DNA of 64,000 nt. Origin: Actinomycetes bacterium. GTDB lineage: Bacteria; Actinomycetota; Acidimicrobiia; Acidimicrobiales; Microtrichaceae. Under the pieces are notes generated by a model that saw only the letters and a program-made list of their open reading frames with translations, ran no database searches and was not told where the DNA came from. Each line of letters opens with the position of its first letter. Position 1 is the stretch's first letter. The DNA lies in the NCBI GenBank assembly GCA_029782335.1, contig JAKOVA010000264.1:16410-80409 (forward strand), in the 5' to 3' direction. The position numbers and the translations under genes were made by a program. Shown one piece after another: positions 61,876 to 64,000 of the stretch.

Positions 61876-61893
61876 GCCGCGGTCGGCGGCTCA
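61873..61893. terminator. Hairpin containing both stop codons of convergent genes
   Basis: TGAGCCGC-GGTCG-GCGGCTCA is a perfect 8-bp stem with a 5-base loop. Its first three bases are the pepF stop and its last three are the stop of the DUF1844 gene on the other strand. It is a likely two-way terminator without U-tract. Confidence 0.55.
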
Positions 61894-62325
61894 GCCCTCG
61901 GCGCGGTCCTTGAGCTGCACGAACGCCATCTGGATCTGCGTCAGCGCCTGACGGAGCGTCGACTCGTTCTCGCCGAGACGGCCTTCCATCCCGTCGAGGA
62001 TGAGCCGCAGCGCATCGATCGCGACCGCAGCATCGGCGAAGTGCGGCGGATCCTGGGAGAGGTGGATCGCAGCGAGCTCGTAGAAACCCATCAGGTGGTT
62101 CGCGAGCACGTCTGCTGCGGGCATCTGTGCGATGCGCGACTGCGCTTCGGCCATCTCCGCCATCATCGCTTCGGCCTGCGCCTGCTCCTCGGGTGTGAGG
62201 TCGTCCCAGGACGGCTCAGTTCCCTGCGGACGGGCGCTGGCTGGTTCGTCCCGGCCGGCTGGTGGGTGGCTCGGCGCTGGTTGGCGGGGCACCTCGTGCT
62301 CGCCCCCTGGGGTCCACAAGCTCAC
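61891..62325 (-). CDS. DUF1844 family protein
   Basis: A 144-residue protein of the DUF1844 family. A Pro-rich N terminus is followed by TPEEQAQAEAMMAEM, ADVLANHLMGFYELAAIHLSQDPP and AVAIDALRLILDGMEGRLGENE. The function is unknown. A gene of this family beside infC is a regular actinobacterial feature. GTG 62325 has CGGAGG 7 bases upstream, on a leader of about 25 bases from the shared TACCCTA promoter element. Confidence 0.8.
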   Translation of the reverse strand: MSLWTPGGEHEVPRQPAPSHPPAGRDEPASARPQGTEPSWDDLTPEEQAQAEAMMAEMAEAQSRIAQMPAADVLANHLMGFYELAAIHLSQDPPHFADAAVAIDALRLILDGMEGRLGENESTLRQALTQIQMAFVQLKDRAEG

Positions 62326-62354
62326 TGAACTGTCCTCCGAGTCGTCGGCTGGGT

Positions 62355-62361
62355 TACCCTA
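62355..62361. promoter_or_regulatory. Bidirectional -10 element TACCCTA (infC and DUF1844 gene)
   Basis: TACCCT reads forward towards infC and TAGGGT reads backward towards the DUF1844 gene. The two boxes share five bases. Confidence 0.5.
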
Positions 62362-62365
62362 GTGC

Positions 62366-62576
62366 CCGACAATTCAACGGAAAGCGGGGCGCGCCAACTC
62401 GGCGGTCCCCACCTGGCCACGCCAAGCGCTCCACGAGCGCAGCCAGTGCGCCACGGTCGAACGATGCAGTCGTCCCGTTCGCGGGTCGTCGGCGGGTGTC
62501 GGCGTTCCGGGCACCCGCCCGGCTCGGGCAGGTGCTTCCCACTACGGAAGGATGTGCCCTTGAGCAGTGATCGGCC
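62366..62576 (+). promoter_or_regulatory. Long infC leader with hairpins
   Basis: About 210 bases separate the proposed transcription start from infC, unusual for this window. It holds a CCCG-TTCG-CGGG hairpin with a UUCG loop (62474-62485) and a strong hairpin GCACC/GGTGC plus GCCCG/CGGGC (62511-62535) followed by TTCCC. infC-rpmI-rplT leaders are autoregulated by L20 or IF3 in other bacteria; I cannot match this to a known RNA family. Confidence 0.45.
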
Positions 62577-63212
62577 ATAGCACCGCCCTCGGACGAGCCA
62601 CGGATCAACGAACGAATTCGTGCTCGTGAGGTCCGGTTGATCGACGTCGACGGATCGCAACTCGGTATCAAACCGCTTCCCGAAGCCCTGCGCATCGCGA
62701 AGGCGGCAGAGCTCGATCTCGTCGAGGTGGCAGACCAGGCGAACCCGCCGGTGTGCCGGATCATGGACTACAACAAGTTCAAGTACGAGGCGCAGCAACG
62801 GGCGAAGGAGTCCCGACGCAAGTCCACCAACGTGGTGGTCAAGGAGATGAAGTACCGGCCGAAGATCGGCACCGGGGACTTCGACACCAAGACCCACAAG
62901 GTGCACGGATTCCTGGCCGAAGGCCACAAGGTCAAGATCACGATCATGTTCCGTGGTCGAGAAATGCAACACCCCGAACTGGGGCGGCGCATCCTCGACC
63001 GGATCGCCGAGCAGGTCGCCGATGTCGGTCGGGTCGAGATCATGCCGAAGCAGGACGGTCGGAACATGACGATGGTGTTGGGCCCCGACAAGAAGGCTCA
63101 GGCAGCAGCAGCGAAGAAGGCCGCTGAAGCCGCAGCCGAAGCCGAAGCCGCAGGCGAAGGCACCACCCTGGTGGCCGACCCGCCGGCGGGGAATGCCGCA
63201 GCCGGCGCCTGA
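62577..63212 (+). CDS. infC: InfC, translation initiation factor IF-3 (ATA start)
   Basis: A 211-residue protein. The N-terminal domain begins DEPRINERIRAREVRLID and includes LDLVEVADQANPPVCRIMDYNKFKY. The C-terminal domain has VVVKEMKYRPKIGTGDFDTK, FRGREMQHPELG and KQDGRNMTMVL. An Ala/Glu-rich tail is added. No ATG, GTG or TTG precedes the conserved start after the in-frame TGA at 62568, so ATA 62577 is the likely start. IF-3 genes are known for non-standard starts that allow self-regulation. The track start (TTG 62637) would cut the N-terminal domain. Confidence 0.93.
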   Translation: MAPPSDEPRINERIRAREVRLIDVDGSQLGIKPLPEALRIAKAAELDLVEVADQANPPVCRIMDYNKFKYEAQQRAKESRRKSTNVVVKEMKYRPKIGTGDFDTKTHKVHGFLAEGHKVKITIMFRGREMQHPELGRRILDRIAEQVADVGRVEIMPKQDGRNMTMVLGPDKKAQAAAAKKAAEAAAEAEAAGEGTTLVADPPAGNAAAGA

Positions 63213-63280
63213 CCATCACGCAACGAGAGCACACCGTGCGGTCGACCCCTCGGCCCCACGGCGGAATGGACGGAGGAACC

Positions 63281-63475
63281 ATGCCGAAGATGAAGACGCA
63301 CTCCGGTGCGAAGAAGCGCTACAAGATCACCGGGACGGGCAAGATCATGCGCCGCCAGGTGAACCGCAACCACATCCTCGAGAAGAAGCCCTCGACGCGG
63401 ACACGCCGCCTCGCCGGCGAGGTCGAGATCACCGGTGGCGACCGCAACCGGGTGCGGCGCCAACTCGGGATCTGA
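63281..63475 (+). CDS. rpmI: RpmI, ribosomal protein L35 (bL35)
   Basis: A 64-residue basic protein: PKMKTHSGAKKRYKITGTGK, then the NHILEKKPSTRTRRL core. ATG 63281 is used because CGGAGGA lies 5 bases upstream; the track ORF begins upstream at a GTG. It lies between infC and rplT as in nearly all bacteria. Confidence 0.97.
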   Translation: MPKMKTHSGAKKRYKITGTGKIMRRQVNRNHILEKKPSTRTRRLAGEVEITGGDRNRVRRQLGI

Positions 63476-63534
63476 GCGAACCCGACATCGACGAAATCCG
63501 CTGAACAGCACGCGACGAGCACAAGGAGAGCCCG

Positions 63535-63909
63535 ATGGCACGCGTCAAGGGTGGCGTTCACGCCAAGAAGAACCACAAAGCCGTTCTCAAGAAGGCCAAG
63601 GGCCACTACGGCAACCGGAGCCGCACCTTCAAGGCGGCAAACGAGTCGGTCATGCACTCGATGCAGTACGCATTCCGCGACCGACGGGCCCGCAAGGGCG
63701 AGATGCGCAAGCTCTGGATCCAGCGCATCAACGCGGCGTGCCGGCTCAACGGCACGAGCTACAGCCGTTTCATCGCCGGCCTGAAGGCCGCCGAGATCGA
63801 GGTCGACCGCAAGATGCTGGCCGATCTGGCCGTGCGTGACGCCGACGCGTTCGCGTCGTTGGTGAAGGCCGCGCTCGCGGCTGAGCCGGCGGGGGAGCAG
63901 GCATCCTGA
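63535..63909 (+). CDS. rplT: RplT, ribosomal protein L20 (bL20)
   Basis: A 124-residue 23S rRNA-binding protein needed early in 50S assembly. It begins [26 protein letters not shown], followed by [24 protein letters not shown] and [31 protein letters not shown] lies upstream of ATG. L20 represses infC-rpmI-rplT in some bacteria. The stop overlaps an apparent CTG start of the next gene as CTGA. Confidence 0.97.
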   Translation: MARVKGGVHAKKNHKAVLKKAKGHYGNRSRTFKAANESVMHSMQYAFRDRRARKGEMRKLWIQRINAACRLNGTSYSRFIAGLKAAEIEVDRKMLADLAVRDADAFASLVKAALAAEPAGEQAS

Positions 63910-64000
63910 CGCCCCTGGGGCCGAAGCATCCCGAGATCCAGCAGCTGCGGCGCCTCGTGGGGCGCCGCGCTGCGCGTCGCGACGCCGGTGTGTTCGTCGT
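63906..64000 (+). CDS. SpoU/TrmH RNA methyltransferase, 5' end only (probable CTG start)
   Basis: The open frame to the window edge encodes [18 protein letters not shown] and then [10 protein letters not shown], like the N terminus of the rRNA/tRNA 2'-O-methyltransferases that usually follow rplT in Actinobacteria. No ATG, GTG or TTG lies in frame between the TGA at 63882 and the conserved part. CTG 63906 overlaps the rplT stop as CTGA, matching the overlap style of this genome; ATC 63903 is an alternative. Confidence 0.65.
   Translation, partial: MTPLGPKHPEIQQLRRLVGRRAARRDAGVFV

Noticed and set aside
62362-62580. 72-residue leader-peptide ORF in the infC leader
   Set aside because: Its GTG lies one or two bases after the -10 box, ahead of the predicted transcription start, and the product has no sensible features.
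1-64000. tRNA, rRNA, insertion sequences, prophage or defence genes
   Set aside because: All gaps over 60 bases were read for cloverleaf or T-loop patterns, transposase motifs and terminal repeats; none was found by eye. Covariance and profile searches could still detect weak cases.

Overview
The window reads as chromosome from a GC-rich (roughly two thirds G+C) actinobacterium. The best guess is class Acidimicrobiia. This is inferred from the preserved actinobacterial gene neighbourhoods (pyrF-mihF-gmk-rpoZ-coaBC-metK-priA-def-fmt-rsmB; rarA-ruvX-mltG-aroE; DUF1844-infC-rpmI-rplT), the mycobacterial-type integration host factor, a helicase-dead type PriA, and the Thr-rich TTTT linkers in SecD. 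No phylogeny could be run. Almost everything is housekeeping. I see no prophage, insertion sequence, CRISPR array, tRNA or rRNA gene, and no obvious undescribed multi-gene system.

Layout: 1-2.1 kb holds the end of pdxS, pdxT, yebC and a peroxiredoxin. 2.1-6.3 kb has a penicillin-acylase-like Ntn hydrolase convergent with a two-gene ABC exporter. 6.4-14.2 kb carries ruvCAB, queA-tgt and yajC-secD-secF. 14.3-18.1 kb has apt, the (p)ppGpp enzyme Rel and a possible acyltransferase. 18.1-24.3 kb has a Tat-exported phosphoesterase, hisS-aspS, a membrane-anchored unknown and rarA. 24.3-27.4 kb has two small envelope-type proteins, ruvX, mltG and aroE. 27.5-30.5 kb has a DUF4388 protein, a companion unknown and an SGNH lipoprotein. 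30.5-34.6 kb has aroK-aroB, then aroQ-peptidase-efp-nusB. 34.6-44.8 kb is the pyrimidine region, pyrR-pyrB-pyrC and carA-carB-pyrD-pyrF-mihF-gmk. Each half is preceded by a near-identical PyrR-binding leader. 44.9-54.6 kb has a membrane glycosyltransferase, rpoZ-coaBC-metK-priA, an rRNA-type methyltransferase, def-fmt-rsmB and a MoaB/Mog protein. 54.7-58.1 kb is ribD-ribE-ribBA-ribH. 58.1-64 kb has a SpoU methyltransferase, hisG, a cold-shock-like protein, oligoendopeptidase F, a DUF1844 protein, and infC-rpmI-rplT followed by the first bases of another SpoU methyltransferase.

Two expression features run through the window. First, at least 17 genes that head transcription units, on both strands, have a TANNNT -10 box 6-9 bases upstream of the start codon, which predicts leaderless mRNAs. 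Second, genes inside operons are joined by 1-8 base stop/start overlaps (ATGA, GTGA, TTGA, TGATG, and apparently CTGA), implying translational coupling. Several starts appear non-canonical (infC ATA, pdxT ATC, the terminal SpoU gene CTG).

The most rewarding regulatory region is pyrC-carA. It holds a tandem 18-bp repeat array, a G-quadruplex-type tract, a promoter, a PyrR hairpin, a strong Shine-Dalgarno with a TTG start, and an intrinsic-terminator-like hairpin inside the first codons of carA. This suggests translation-coupled attenuation by PyrR.
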